This document shows, piece by piece, positions 1 through 5,027 of a stretch of 9,922 bases of DNA (within the stretch, counting starts at the first letter, position 1; each line of letters begins with the position of its first letter). The notes below the pieces were generated by a model, which ran no database searches, was not told where the DNA came from, and saw only the letters and a program-made list of their open reading frames with translations. Source of the DNA: an uncultured Oscillospiraceae bacterium (GTDB lineage: Bacteria > Bacillota > Clostridia > Oscillospirales > Oscillospiraceae). The stretch spans positions 1 to 9,922 of the forward strand of contig CAADUV010000178.1 in NCBI GenBank assembly GCA_900752305.1. Reading direction: 5' to 3'. The translations under genes were made by a program, and so were the position numbers.

Positions 1-864
1 GCGGGGGGTTGCCCCCGGGGCGCCCCCGCTTTTGTAGCTGGTGACTGGCTGGGCAGGGAGCTTCCCGCCGTAGTATTTGGACGCTTTCGCTCTGCCGCGA
101 TGGGACAGGGGCATGGTGGACTCAAAGCGGGCGGGTTTCGCCACGGAGCCGCCGCCTTTGTAGCTGGTGACCGGTTTCGCGTGGAGCTTGCCGCCGTAAT
201 ATTTGGACGCCTTCGCCCTGCCGCGGTGGGACAGGGGCATGGTGGACTCAAATCGGGCGGGTTTCGCCACGGAACCGCCGCCCTTGTAGGCCGCCTGCTT
301 CACGGGCAGGCTGGGGACACCGAAGCGGCGTTGGCTGCGGCGGCTGCCCTTGTGGCTGAGGGGGTCGGTGTGGACGAAACGGGCGGAGGTGGCGCGGGAG
401 GCGCCGCCGGTGTAGCGCTGGGTGGAGACTGCCACCAGCTTGCTGCCGTAGCGGGATTTCCGGCCAGTGATCTTCCGGTGCCGGTGCAGCTCCGCTGGGA
501 CGGGGATGCCGACGGACGCGGGCTGCTTCTTCCGGCCTCGGTAGTTGGTGAAGTGGATGGGCAGGCGCAGGTCTTTGCCGTAGCGCTTGCGGCTCTTCCT
601 GGCCATCTTGTGGGAGGGCATGGGGGTGCCGTAGCGCATATCCTCCCCGTAGCTCCGGCGGCGGATGCCCGCTTTGATCCAGCTGCGCAGGATGGTGAAC
701 AGGGCCAGGACGATGGCCAGGACCAGGGCAACGATGCCGATGGTGGTGCGGATGGGGTATTGCTCATATGGATTTGTGTTGATGGCCTGGGCGGAGCCGG
801 CACACAGCGCCAGGGCGCAGGCCAGGGTCAAGCCCCAGGTCATCCGTGACCACAGTTGTCTCAT
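1..864 (-). CDS. Signal-peptide/one-TM protein with basic 42-residue tandem repeats (C-terminus beyond left edge)
   Basis: I do not recognise this protein. The frame is open for 288 codons from an ATG at 864 to the window edge with no stop. The start is supported by a GGAGGG ribosome site 7 bases upstream and an extended -10 promoter. Residues 1-27 look like a signal peptide (Arg2 and Arg7, hydrophobic core, AQA at 25-27). A second hydrophobic segment covers about 42-59 and is followed by IKAGIRRRS, so by the positive-inside rule the rest should be cytoplasmic. Residues 69-279 form five consecutive 42-43-residue repeats rich in Arg, Lys, Gly, Ser and Tyr, with a shared pattern SH[KR]...[KR]YG.KL...Y[KR]G. 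The last two repeats match at 39 of 42 residues; earlier ones are diverged. The basic tail could bind nucleic acid, acidic lipid or another polyanion, but that is inference. It is divergent from ruvX. Confidence 0.75.
   Translation of the reverse strand, partial: MRQLWSRMTWGLTLACALALCAGSAQAINTNPYEQYPIRTTIGIVALVLAIVLALFTILRSWIKAGIRRRSYGEDMRYGTPMPSHKMARKSRKRYGKDLRLPIHFTNYRGRKKQPASVGIPVPAELHRHRKITGRKSRYGSKLVAVSTQRYTGGASRATSARFVHTDPLSHKGSRRSQRRFGVPSLPVKQAAYKGGGSVAKPARFESTMPLSHRGRAKASKYYGGKLHAKPVTSYKGGGSVAKPARFESTMPLSHRGRAKASKYYGGKLPAQPVTSYKSGGAPGATPR
31..282 (-). repeat. Tandem 126-bp repeat, two complete near-identical copies
   Basis: Copies at 31-156 and 157-282 have a 126-base period and differ at about 13 positions by eye. 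They lie in frame in the left-edge gene and encode repeat units 4 and 5 (42 residues each). Most differences are synonymous or sit near the Y-K-G junction, so the unit seems to have expanded within the gene while keeping its frame. Three older diverged units precede them at protein level (about 283-660). Confidence 0.9.
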
Positions 865-895
865 GGTGTTTCCCTCCAGGGGTAGTGCTCTACTT

Positions 896-901
896 ATTAT
901 G
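896..901 (-). promoter_or_regulatory. Extended -10 promoter for the left-edge repeat-protein gene
   Basis: On the minus strand the element CATAAT is preceded by TGG, an extended -10 (TGn). At 17-base spacing the -35 is only TTTCTT, which is weak, so the TG extension probably carries recognition. Transcription would start near 889, giving a leader of about 25 bases that holds the GGAGGG ribosome site. Confidence 0.55.
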
Positions 902-942
902 CCACACTCCCTGAAAAAAAGAAAGGGACAATCTGCAAGTGC

Positions 943-972
943 TGGACAGGAGGCGGTGGGGGATGGTACAAT
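943..972 (+). promoter_or_regulatory. Promoter for ruvX-DUF1292
   Basis: TGGACA at 943-948 and TACAAT at 967-972 are 18 bases apart, and TG at 964-965 extends the -10. A start near 979 gives a leader of about 30 bases before the ruvX ATG. It is divergent from the promoter of the left-edge gene, and the two -10 boxes are only about 65 bases apart, so one regulator bound here could affect both. Confidence 0.65.
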
Positions 973-1009
973 ATACTATCACTTCATTTGCAGAGAAACG
1001 AGGGACGTT

Positions 1010-1438
1010 ATGCGCATTATGGCCATCGACTACGGAGACGCCCACACCGGCGTCGCCATCTCCGACCCCACCGGGATGCTGGCGGGCTGGACGACCACCA
1101 TCGACAGCCGGAAGCAGGATGTGGTGGTGGAGCAGCTGCGGGCGATCATCGCCCAGTGGCAGGTGACGGAGCTGGTGCTGGGGTATCCGAAGAATATGAA
1201 CGACACCAAGGGCGAGCGGGTGCTCAAGAGCGAGGCGCTGGCTCAGCGGCTGACCGAGGAGACCGGGCTGCCCGTCCACCTGTGGGACGAGCGTCTGACC
1301 ACCGTGGACGCCCATCGGATTTTGTCCGAGAACGGACGGCGGGGCAAAAAACGCAAGCAGAAGGTGGACGCGGTGGCGGCCACGTTGATTTTGGAAGGCT
1401 ATCTGGGCTTCCGCCGGAATCAGAAAGAGAGGGAATGA
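1010..1438 (+). CDS. ruvX: RuvX/YqgF family putative Holliday junction resolvase, pre-16S rRNA nuclease
   Basis: A 142-residue protein, a normal length for the RuvX/YqgF family of small cytoplasmic RNase H-fold nucleases, which has been linked to recombination-intermediate cleavage and to 16S rRNA 5'-end maturation. Visible signatures: IDYG at 6-9 with the first acidic residue Asp7, VLGYPKNMN at 56-64, LWDERLTT at 91-98 with acidic residues 93-94, and a final Asp at 120 in VDAVAA, together giving the expected acidic metal site. Basic residues fill the flexible segment 110-119. I chose the ATG at 1010 because family members start just before the MAIDYG strand and an AGGGA lies just upstream; the longer open frame has no family support. 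The next gene starts two bases after the stop, so the pair is a translationally coupled operon. In many Firmicutes the small gene ireB precedes ruvX; here that position holds an unrelated divergent gene. Confidence 0.93.
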   Translation: MRIMAIDYGDAHTGVAISDPTGMLAGWTTTIDSRKQDVVVEQLRAIIAQWQVTELVLGYPKNMNDTKGERVLKSEALAQRLTEETGLPVHLWDERLTTVDAHRILSENGRRGKKRKQKVDAVAATLILEGYLGFRRNQKERE

Positions 1439-1440
1439 GG

Positions 1441-1740
1441 ATGTTATTTGACACCGACGACAACTATGTGGTACTGGAGATGACCGGCCCCGACGGCAAG
1501 GAGCGGCGCTACGAGCTGCTGGACATAGTAGAGTTTGAGGGCGTGGCCTACGGCGTGTTCTGCCCCCAGGAATTCCCGGAGGACGGGGACATCATCCTCC
1601 GTCTGGAGGGGGAGGACGCCCAGAAGCCGGAGGGGTATGTGCCGGTGGAGGACGACGGCATTGCCCAGGCGGTGTACGACATCTTCCACCTGAAAAATAT
1701 GTCTTCCTTTGATTTTCAGACTTATCTGGAGGGGGAATGA
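1441..1740 (+). CDS. DUF1292 family protein (YrzB-like)
   Basis: A 99-residue acidic cytoplasmic protein of the DUF1292 family, whose members usually follow ruvX in Firmicutes. The biochemical function is unknown. The family pattern is visible: an opening beta segment with a polar turn (TGPDGKERRYELLDIVEFEG, residues 15-34), a middle strand IILRLEG, and the closing helix segment AQAVYDIF at 75-82. The ATG follows the ruvX TGA after two bases; the ribosome site is the GAGAGGG inside the end of ruvX, so translation is probably coupled. The C-terminal extension after the helix ends in an acidic EGE. A second, divergent DUF1292 gene lies at 4091-4396 on the other strand. Confidence 0.88.
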   Translation: MLFDTDDNYVVLEMTGPDGKERRYELLDIVEFEGVAYGVFCPQEFPEDGDIILRLEGEDAQKPEGYVPVEDDGIAQAVYDIFHLKNMSSFDFQTYLEGE

Positions 1741-1753
1741 CCCCTTTTCGATG

Positions 1754-1788
1754 AAAAAACAGCAGGACAGGTGTCCTGCTGTTTTTAT
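1754..1788. terminator. Bidirectional intrinsic terminator between convergent operons
   Basis: A perfect inverted repeat (AACAGCAGGACA against TGTCCTGCTGTT, 1758-1769 and 1772-1783) has an A-run on its left and a T-run on its right. It ends ruvX-DUF1292 on the plus strand and the PPIase/membrane-protein operon on the minus strand. The 12-base arms meet over two bases, so the real loop is probably four to six bases. Confidence 0.93.
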
Positions 1789-1793
1789 TTGCA

Positions 1794-2090
1794 TTATCTC
1801 CGGAACCCCGGTTTCCACTCCCAGACGCAGCGGATGACCCGGCCGTAGGTGATGGCCAGGGCGATGCCGCCGACGAAGAGGAGGATGTACTGGAGGGCGC
1901 CGCCAGGTGGGTAGTAGGAGACGATGGTCTCACAGACCCAATAGATCACCATGGCGCAGATGATGACGATGGCGTTCCGCTTCTTCTCCCCCTCCCGCCA
2001 GGGCAGGAGGACGAAGATCAGCAGGAGGATGACGCCGGGGAAGAACAGGTCGCTCTCGCCCCAGACGAACCACTCTTTAAAAATCTCCAT
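1794..2090 (-). CDS. Small three-TM membrane protein of unknown function
   Basis: A 98-residue protein I cannot assign to a family. It has three hydrophobic segments at about residues 15-30 (FFPGVILLLIFVLLPW), 39-60 (an IVIICAMVIYWVCETIVSY segment) and 66-83 (LQYILLFVGGIALAITYG), with basic connectors REGEKKR at 32-38 and RVIR after the last, consistent with an integral membrane protein. It begins three bases after the stop of the upstream foldase gene without a clear separate ribosome site, so it is probably coupled to it and made at lower level. The shared operon suggests a role linked to extracytoplasmic protein folding or envelope quality control, but that is inference only. It ends just before the bidirectional terminator. 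Confidence 0.7.
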   Translation of the reverse strand: MEIFKEWFVWGESDLFFPGVILLLIFVLLPWREGEKKRNAIVIICAMVIYWVCETIVSYYPPGGALQYILLFVGGIALAITYGRVIRCVWEWKPGFRR

Positions 2091-2093
2091 GGC

Positions 2094-3683
2094 TTACACG
2101 AAGCGATACATGAAGCTGGTGGTGATCTTGTCGTCGTAGGTCTTTTCCACCTTTTCGTACCACTTGTCGTAGTCTTCCTTCTGGAGGGCGGCGATGCTCA
2201 CGTCCTGCCAGTGGTACTTTTCGCCGTAGCCTTCAAAGTACACCAGCTGGTAACCCTGGGCGTCCTCGTCCTTGAGCAGGGCGGTGTCCCCTTCCTTGCG
2301 CTTCTCGTCGAAGAGCCAGGCTTTCAGGGTGTCGGTCACGTCCTCTTTGGAGGCCTTTTCGTACTTGCCCTTGTTGTAGTTGGAAGTGCTGTCGCCGGAA
2401 TTTTCCTCTGCCAGCGCACCCAGCGCATCGGCGTCGCCGCCGTCCTTTTTCCAGGTCTTCTGCAGCTCTTCCGCCTTCTTCTTGGCGGCGTCGTAGTCAT
2501 AGACGGTGTTGCCGTCGTCGTCCTTCTTGGTCTCGCCGTCCTTGTCGGTGGCGGCTTCTGCCTTCACCAGGATGTTGCGGAAGTTGGCGCCGTGGTACTC
2601 GTCCAGGTAGCGCTTATTAAACTGAACCACATAGTAGCCGTTCAGCGTGGTGGTCTTGCCGTCGCTGCTCTCGGTCTCGTTCTTGATGGTCTTGATGTCG
2701 CCGGCCTTGCGGTCCTTGCTGGTCAGCCAATCCTTGAAGCCGCAGCTGCTGAAGGAGGAATAGGTGCGGTTGCTGTAGTCGGTGCAACCGTACTCGTCCA
2801 CCAGCTTTTCCACCTGCTTCATGTCACCGGCCTTCAAAGCCGCTTCCAGCTTTTCTGCGCCCTCCTTAGCTTTCTTTTCGGCAGCCTTGGTTTCTTTTTC
2901 CGTTGCCTCCACGGTCTTGCCGTCCTTGTCTGTCTTTGTCTCGGTCTTGACGGGCACTTCGTAAGCCTCATACTCGAAGGTATCCAGCTCCGCTGCGTGC
3001 TCCTTATAATATTTGTCGGCGTCCTTGTCCGTCTTTTCGTAGGACTCGGTGACCTTCTTCTGGTACTCCTGTGCCAGCTGGTACTCCAGGGCGACCTTGT
3101 GGTAGGTCTTCTCGTTCATGTACCGGCCGTAGGTGTTCTGGAGGTAGTATTTCAGGGAGTAGCCATTCTCCTTGCAGTGCTCTTTCAGGTCTGCGATGGC
3201 GTCCTCCACCTCCTGCTGCCCCTCTTCGCTGAGGGTGTACCCTTCCTTCTCCGCCTCCTGGACCAGGATGGACACGTTGGTCAGCTCCTTCTTGGCGCTG
3301 TCTCGGAAGTAGTCGTACCAGGTGGTGCCCTCGTAGATCTCCTGATCCTTCAGGCTCTTGCTGGTGTCCAGGCCGTAATACTGGGCATAGGTGCTGGCGC
3401 TGTTGTAGCTGCTGTAGAAGTAGTAATCCACCTCAGCGGCGCTGTAGGTCTTGTCCCCTACGGTGAGGGCGGTCATGGAGCGCTGGAGGGTGCCGCCGTC
3501 GAAGAAGAGCAGGGCGGCCACCAGGATGGCCACCACGACACCGATGGCAATATAAATTTTGGTGCGACGCTTTTCCTTCTTCTCTTCCAACGCCTTCTTG
3601 CGTTCCTTCATGGACATCCCCTTTTTGGCGACGTCCTCTTTGTTGTCGTCTGTATGGTTGAGGTTCTTGGTTTCTTCACTCAT
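2094..3683 (-). CDS. Membrane-anchored SurA/PrsA-like peptidylprolyl isomerase (parvulin-type foldase)
   Basis: A 529-residue protein with a charged cytoplasmic N-terminus (1-42, Lys/Glu-rich), one membrane segment at about 43-62 (IYIAIGVVVAILVAALLFF), and a long extracytoplasmic part. Residues about 72-210 resemble the helical SurA N-terminal chaperone region. Two parvulin-like modules follow: about 235-358 and 366-485. Module 2 opens with FRNILVKAE, close to the opening strand of PpiC domains, and both modules contain a W-L...R-K-x-G-D element (KDWLTSKDRKAGD and KAWLFDEKRKEGD). The canonical parvulin catalytic set is not obvious, so it may act mainly as a chaperone. There is no lipobox, unlike classic PrsA; the anchor is a type II signal-anchor. 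The start has GGAGGA 9 bases upstream. It is the first gene of a two-gene operon. Its Asp/Lys/Glu-rich codons make the opposite strand look like a long hydrophobic frame. Confidence 0.8.
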   Translation of the reverse strand: MSEETKNLNHTDDNKEDVAKKGMSMKERKKALEEKKEKRRTKIYIAIGVVVAILVAALLFFDGGTLQRSMTALTVGDKTYSAAEVDYYFYSSYNSASTYAQYYGLDTSKSLKDQEIYEGTTWYDYFRDSAKKELTNVSILVQEAEKEGYTLSEEGQQEVEDAIADLKEHCKENGYSLKYYLQNTYGRYMNEKTYHKVALEYQLAQEYQKKVTESYEKTDKDADKYYKEHAAELDTFEYEAYEVPVKTETKTDKDGKTVEATEKETKAAEKKAKEGAEKLEAALKAGDMKQVEKLVDEYGCTDYSNRTYSSFSSCGFKDWLTSKDRKAGDIKTIKNETESSDGKTTTLNGYYVVQFNKRYLDEYHGANFRNILVKAEAATDKDGETKKDDDGNTVYDYDAAKKKAEELQKTWKKDGGDADALGALAEENSGDSTSNYNKGKYEKASKEDVTDTLKAWLFDEKRKEGDTALLKDEDAQGYQLVYFEGYGEKYHWQDVSIAALQKEDYDKWYEKVEKTYDDKITTSFMYRFV

Positions 3684-3718
3684 AGAACGGATTCCTCCAA
3701 CATTCGGTTTACAGTTCG

Positions 3719-3732
3719 GGGCGTTTTCGCCC
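3719..3732 (-). other. Leader hairpin in the foldase mRNA
   Basis: GGGCG and CGCCC flank a four-base loop (AAAA on the transcript) between the promoter and the ribosome site. It has no U-run, so it is not a terminator; it may stabilise the 5' end. A similar GGGCG/CGCCC hairpin lies in the leader of the DUF1292 gene at 4419-4431. Confidence 0.5.
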
Positions 3733-3755
3733 GTTTGCTTTCATTACATCGGTAC

Positions 3756-3784
3756 ATTATACTCGATTTGTCCTACTGTTGCAA
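3756..3784 (-). promoter_or_regulatory. Near-consensus housekeeping promoter of the foldase operon
   Basis: On the minus strand, TTGCAA (3779-3784) and TATAAT (3756-3761) are exactly 17 bases apart. Transcription should start near 3749, giving a leader of about 65 bases. It sits directly downstream of the terminator at 3792-3818, so the operon is insulated from the RNA gene upstream. Confidence 0.88.
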
Positions 3785-3791
3785 GACATAA

Positions 3792-3818
3792 TAAAAAAAG
3801 CCTGGCGAAAATGCCAGG
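3792..3818 (-). terminator. Intrinsic terminator of the 6S RNA transcript
   Basis: CCTGGC and GCCAGG form a stem over a six-base loop; on the minus strand it is followed by C and seven U residues. It lies about 35 bases past the closing stem of the 6S-like RNA. A short T-run also follows on the plus strand, but no plus-strand gene ends here. Confidence 0.88.
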
Positions 3819-3855
3819 TTTTTCAATCTTCATGGTGCGCCACAGGATAGCAAAA

Positions 3856-4039
3856 CCCCGCGAAGGCCGTGTGATCTCTCTTAAACCTGCACCAGAAGGG
3901 CAGGTGGGTTGCCTCCGCCAAGCTTTACTGCTTCCAACTTCCAGCCCGAAGGCCGGGAGGCCTGCAAACCACCAAGCGAGGTGGGCATCCCGAAAGAAAA
4001 TTGTGGGTTTAATGTGAGATCATCACGTACCCCGCAGGG
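3856..4039 (-). ncRNA. ssrS: 6S RNA (SsrS), RNA polymerase-binding regulator
   Basis: Between the second DUF1292 gene and the foldase operon there is no convincing protein gene, but the minus strand folds like 6S RNA. The ends form a closing stem (4033-4039 with 3856-3862, then GTGAT at 4022-4026 with ATCAC at 3871-3875). Inside is a large bubble with an A/U-rich 5' side (about 3995-4015) and a 3' side containing a short hairpin (ACCTGC 3900-3905 with GCAGGT 3885-3890) followed by TTTAAGAGAG. The apical arm has a hairpin with CCACC/GGTGG arms and one with CCGGCC, a UUCG loop and GGCTGG. The GATGCCCACC...GGCGGAGGC...CCCACCTG blocks match my memory of clostridial 6S RNAs. 6S binds the housekeeping holoenzyme by mimicking an open promoter. 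Mature ends probably lie a few bases outside the given limits. No separate promoter is clear, so it may be processed from the DUF1292 transcript. Confidence 0.82.
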
Positions 4040-4090
4040 CGCGTTTCGATATTGCTTTTCCACCGCCATCCTATGCGGCGGGCGGGACGG

Positions 4091-4396
4091 TCATTCCTCT
4101 TCCTCGTCCTCGCTGAAGGCTTCCTCCATGAACACGTTATAGACCGCTTCCGCCTCTTCCTCATCCTCCAGGGTGACCAGTTCGTCCTCGCCGTTGACGG
4201 TCTCCACCCGCATGATGATCAGGCCGTAGTCCTCGCTCTCCTCCGCCTCGTCGGGATCCACATCCTCGTCCAAGGTGGGGAAGAAGGCCATATAGATATT
4301 GCCGTTGTACTCCACGGTGTCCAGGTACTCCAGAACCACTTCTTCGCCGTTTTCATCGGTCAGCGTGATAAAGGTTCCGCCGTAATCGTTGCTCAT
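4091..4396 (-). CDS. Second DUF1292 family protein
   Basis: A 101-residue, very acidic protein of the DUF1292 family, function unknown. It shares the family plan with the gene at 1441-1740: a first strand pair ITLTDENGEEVVLEYLDTVE (10-29), a middle strand GLIIMRVE, and the closing EEAEAVYNVFMEEA helix near residues 79-92. It differs in having an acidic insert (DEDVDPDEAEESED, 43-56) and an Asp/Glu-only end (SEDEEEE). The start at 4396 has GGAGGAAG 7 bases upstream and a near-consensus promoter at 4444-4472. It is not next to a ruvX gene; downstream on the same strand is the 6S-like RNA, with no obvious terminator between them. Confidence 0.87.
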   Translation of the reverse strand: MSNDYGGTFITLTDENGEEVVLEYLDTVEYNGNIYMAFFPTLDEDVDPDEAEESEDYGLIIMRVETVNGEDELVTLEDEEEAEAVYNVFMEEAFSEDEEEE

Positions 4397-4418
4397 GGTG
4401 TCTTCCTCCGGTGTGATG

Positions 4419-4431
4419 GGGCGCTGCGCCC
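4419..4431 (-). other. Leader hairpin in the second DUF1292 mRNA
   Basis: GGGCG and CGCCC flank a three-base loop in the roughly 40-base leader, between the start of transcription (about 4437) and the GGAGG ribosome site. There is no U-run, so it is not a terminator. It could protect the 5' end. Confidence 0.45.
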
Positions 4432-4443
4432 TTGCTTTCCTAC

Positions 4444-4472
4444 ATTGTAGCCAAAACCGGTAGAAAAAGCAA
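4444..4472 (-). promoter_or_regulatory. Promoter of the second DUF1292 gene
   Basis: TTGCTT (4467-4472) and TACAAT (4444-4449) on the minus strand are 17 bases apart. The promoter shares TTGCTTTTTC and GCTACAAT blocks with the promoter of the ACT-hom-lysC operon at 7626-7654. Start of transcription is expected near 4437. Confidence 0.82.
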
Positions 4473-4479
4473 GGGGCTA

Positions 4480-4508
4480 ATGCAAAATTCTTGCGGCGCT
4501 ATGCGCCG
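4480..4508 (-). terminator. Weak terminator-like hairpin at the end of the BofC-like gene
   Basis: CGGCGC and GCGCCG (4494-4499 and 4503-4508) form a six-base stem over three bases; the TAG stop of the gene lies within it. The U-run (AATTTT) begins several bases after the stem, so it should be weak, and some read-through into the DUF1292 gene is possible. Confidence 0.35.
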
Positions 4509-4816
4509 AAGTCCTCCAGCAGGGCGGCCAGCTGCCGCTGTCCCTTGGCGTGGATGCCCTGGGCCAGGGCGATGCGGTCCAGCTCGGGCAGGGCGCGGAC
4601 GGGGATGCCGGTGTTACTGATGAGGCTGCCGTCGGAGTAGATGCAGATCTGTCCGGCCTGATCCACCAGGAGGTATTCCCCGTTGTCCGCCGCCGCGGCG
4701 CTGCCGCCTGCCTGTACCGGTGCGGTGAGCTGCCAGGCCAGGACGCCGCTGGTCATGAGCAGCGCCAGGGTCATGGCCACGCCGGTGAGCCAGGCGCGCA
4801 AGAGTCTGATGTTCAT
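4499..4816 (-). CDS. BofC C-terminal-domain-like exported protein
   Basis: A 105-residue protein with an N-terminal hydrophobic segment (about 8-29) that could be a signal peptide cut after APVQA (32-36) or a membrane anchor. The exported part, from about residue 46, resembles the C-terminal domain of BofC: GEYLLVDQAGQICIY, then TGIPVRALPELDR (69-81) and the helix AKGQRQLAALLEDF ending the protein. The core pattern is IPV..LPE.DR...L..GI....Q.L..LLEDF. In Bacillus, BofC acts in the space around the forespore and restrains the SpoIVB protease that triggers sigma-K activation; full-length BofC is longer, so this is a short relative and its role may differ. The ATG has GGGGGAAAGGA upstream. It is divergent from the penicillin-binding protein gene. 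No convincing promoter was found. Confidence 0.65.
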   Translation of the reverse strand: MNIRLLRAWLTGVAMTLALLMTSGVLAWQLTAPVQAGGSAAAADNGEYLLVDQAGQICIYSDGSLISNTGIPVRALPELDRIALAQGIHAKGQRQLAALLEDFGA

Positions 4817-4946
4817 GTTCCTTTCCCCCTTTCCCTGCCAGTATGCCCTGGAAAAGGCTGGTTTTATAACCGACGGGACAGATTCTGCCCCTGGCGGAGG
4901 TTTTTTTCAAAATATTCGCGGAAAACAGACGTTTATTTGACAACTG

Positions 4947-4955
4947 TGGTATAAT
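4947..4955 (+). promoter_or_regulatory. Extended -10 promoter of the penicillin-binding protein gene
   Basis: TATAAT at 4950-4955 is preceded by TGG (4947-4949), an extended -10; the -35 at standard distance is poor. A perfect TTGACA at 4937-4942 is only 7 bases from that -10, so it cannot pair with it; it could serve a second start with the weak TTAAAA at 4959-4964 (16-base spacing). Either gives a leader of about 60 bases. Confidence 0.65.
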
Positions 4956-4961
4956 ACCTTA

Positions 4962-4980
4962 AAAGTTCCCACGGGACTTT
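4962..4980 (+). other. Hairpin at the 5' end of the penicillin-binding protein mRNA
   Basis: AAAGTTCCC and GGGACTTT form an eight-base stem with one bulged T over two loop bases, beginning almost exactly at the predicted start of transcription. There is no U-run after it. It may protect the transcript end. Confidence 0.4.
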
Positions 4981-5027
4981 GAGAAGGCAACACCCTTTTC
5001 CCACGCTTTTCAGGAGGTGTTTCCATT

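Noticed and set aside
100..849. Long plus-strand open frame over the left-edge gene
   Set aside because: It is antisense to the minus-strand repeat protein, whose frame has a signal peptide, membrane segment, ribosome site and regular repeats. G+C-rich DNA gives long shadow frames.
665..1009. Longer ruvX start far upstream
   Set aside because: The extension would run through the divergent promoter region and the left-edge gene; family members begin at the MAIDYG strand.
2211..3791. Plus-strand 526-codon frame rich in Leu and Val that looks like a multi-pass membrane protein
   Set aside because: It is the exact antisense of the foldase gene. Lys, Asp and Glu codons read backwards give Leu, Val and Phe, which explains the hydrophobicity. 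It has no ribosome site and overlaps the foldase promoter.
3881..4069. Minus-strand 62-codon frame inside the 6S-like region
   Set aside because: The RNA fold explains the conserved-looking blocks, and the frame has no ribosome site; it would need the RNA to be an mRNA.
3559..4142. Plus-strand short frames across 3559-4017 and 3909-4142
   Set aside because: They cross the foldase promoter, the terminator and the 6S-like RNA, and show no family signature or ribosome site.
4839..4870. Possible sporulation sigma-G promoter for the BofC-like gene (CATACTG on the minus strand)
   Set aside because: The -10 matches partly, but the upstream element is TTATA instead of a G-starting box and the spacing is 19 bases, so the fit is too poor to annotate.
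4880..4911. Terminator-like T-run after CTGGCGGAGG on the plus strand
   Set aside because: The only hairpin (GGGACAG with CTGCCCC) is mismatched and ends about 10 bases before the T-run, and no plus-strand gene precedes it.
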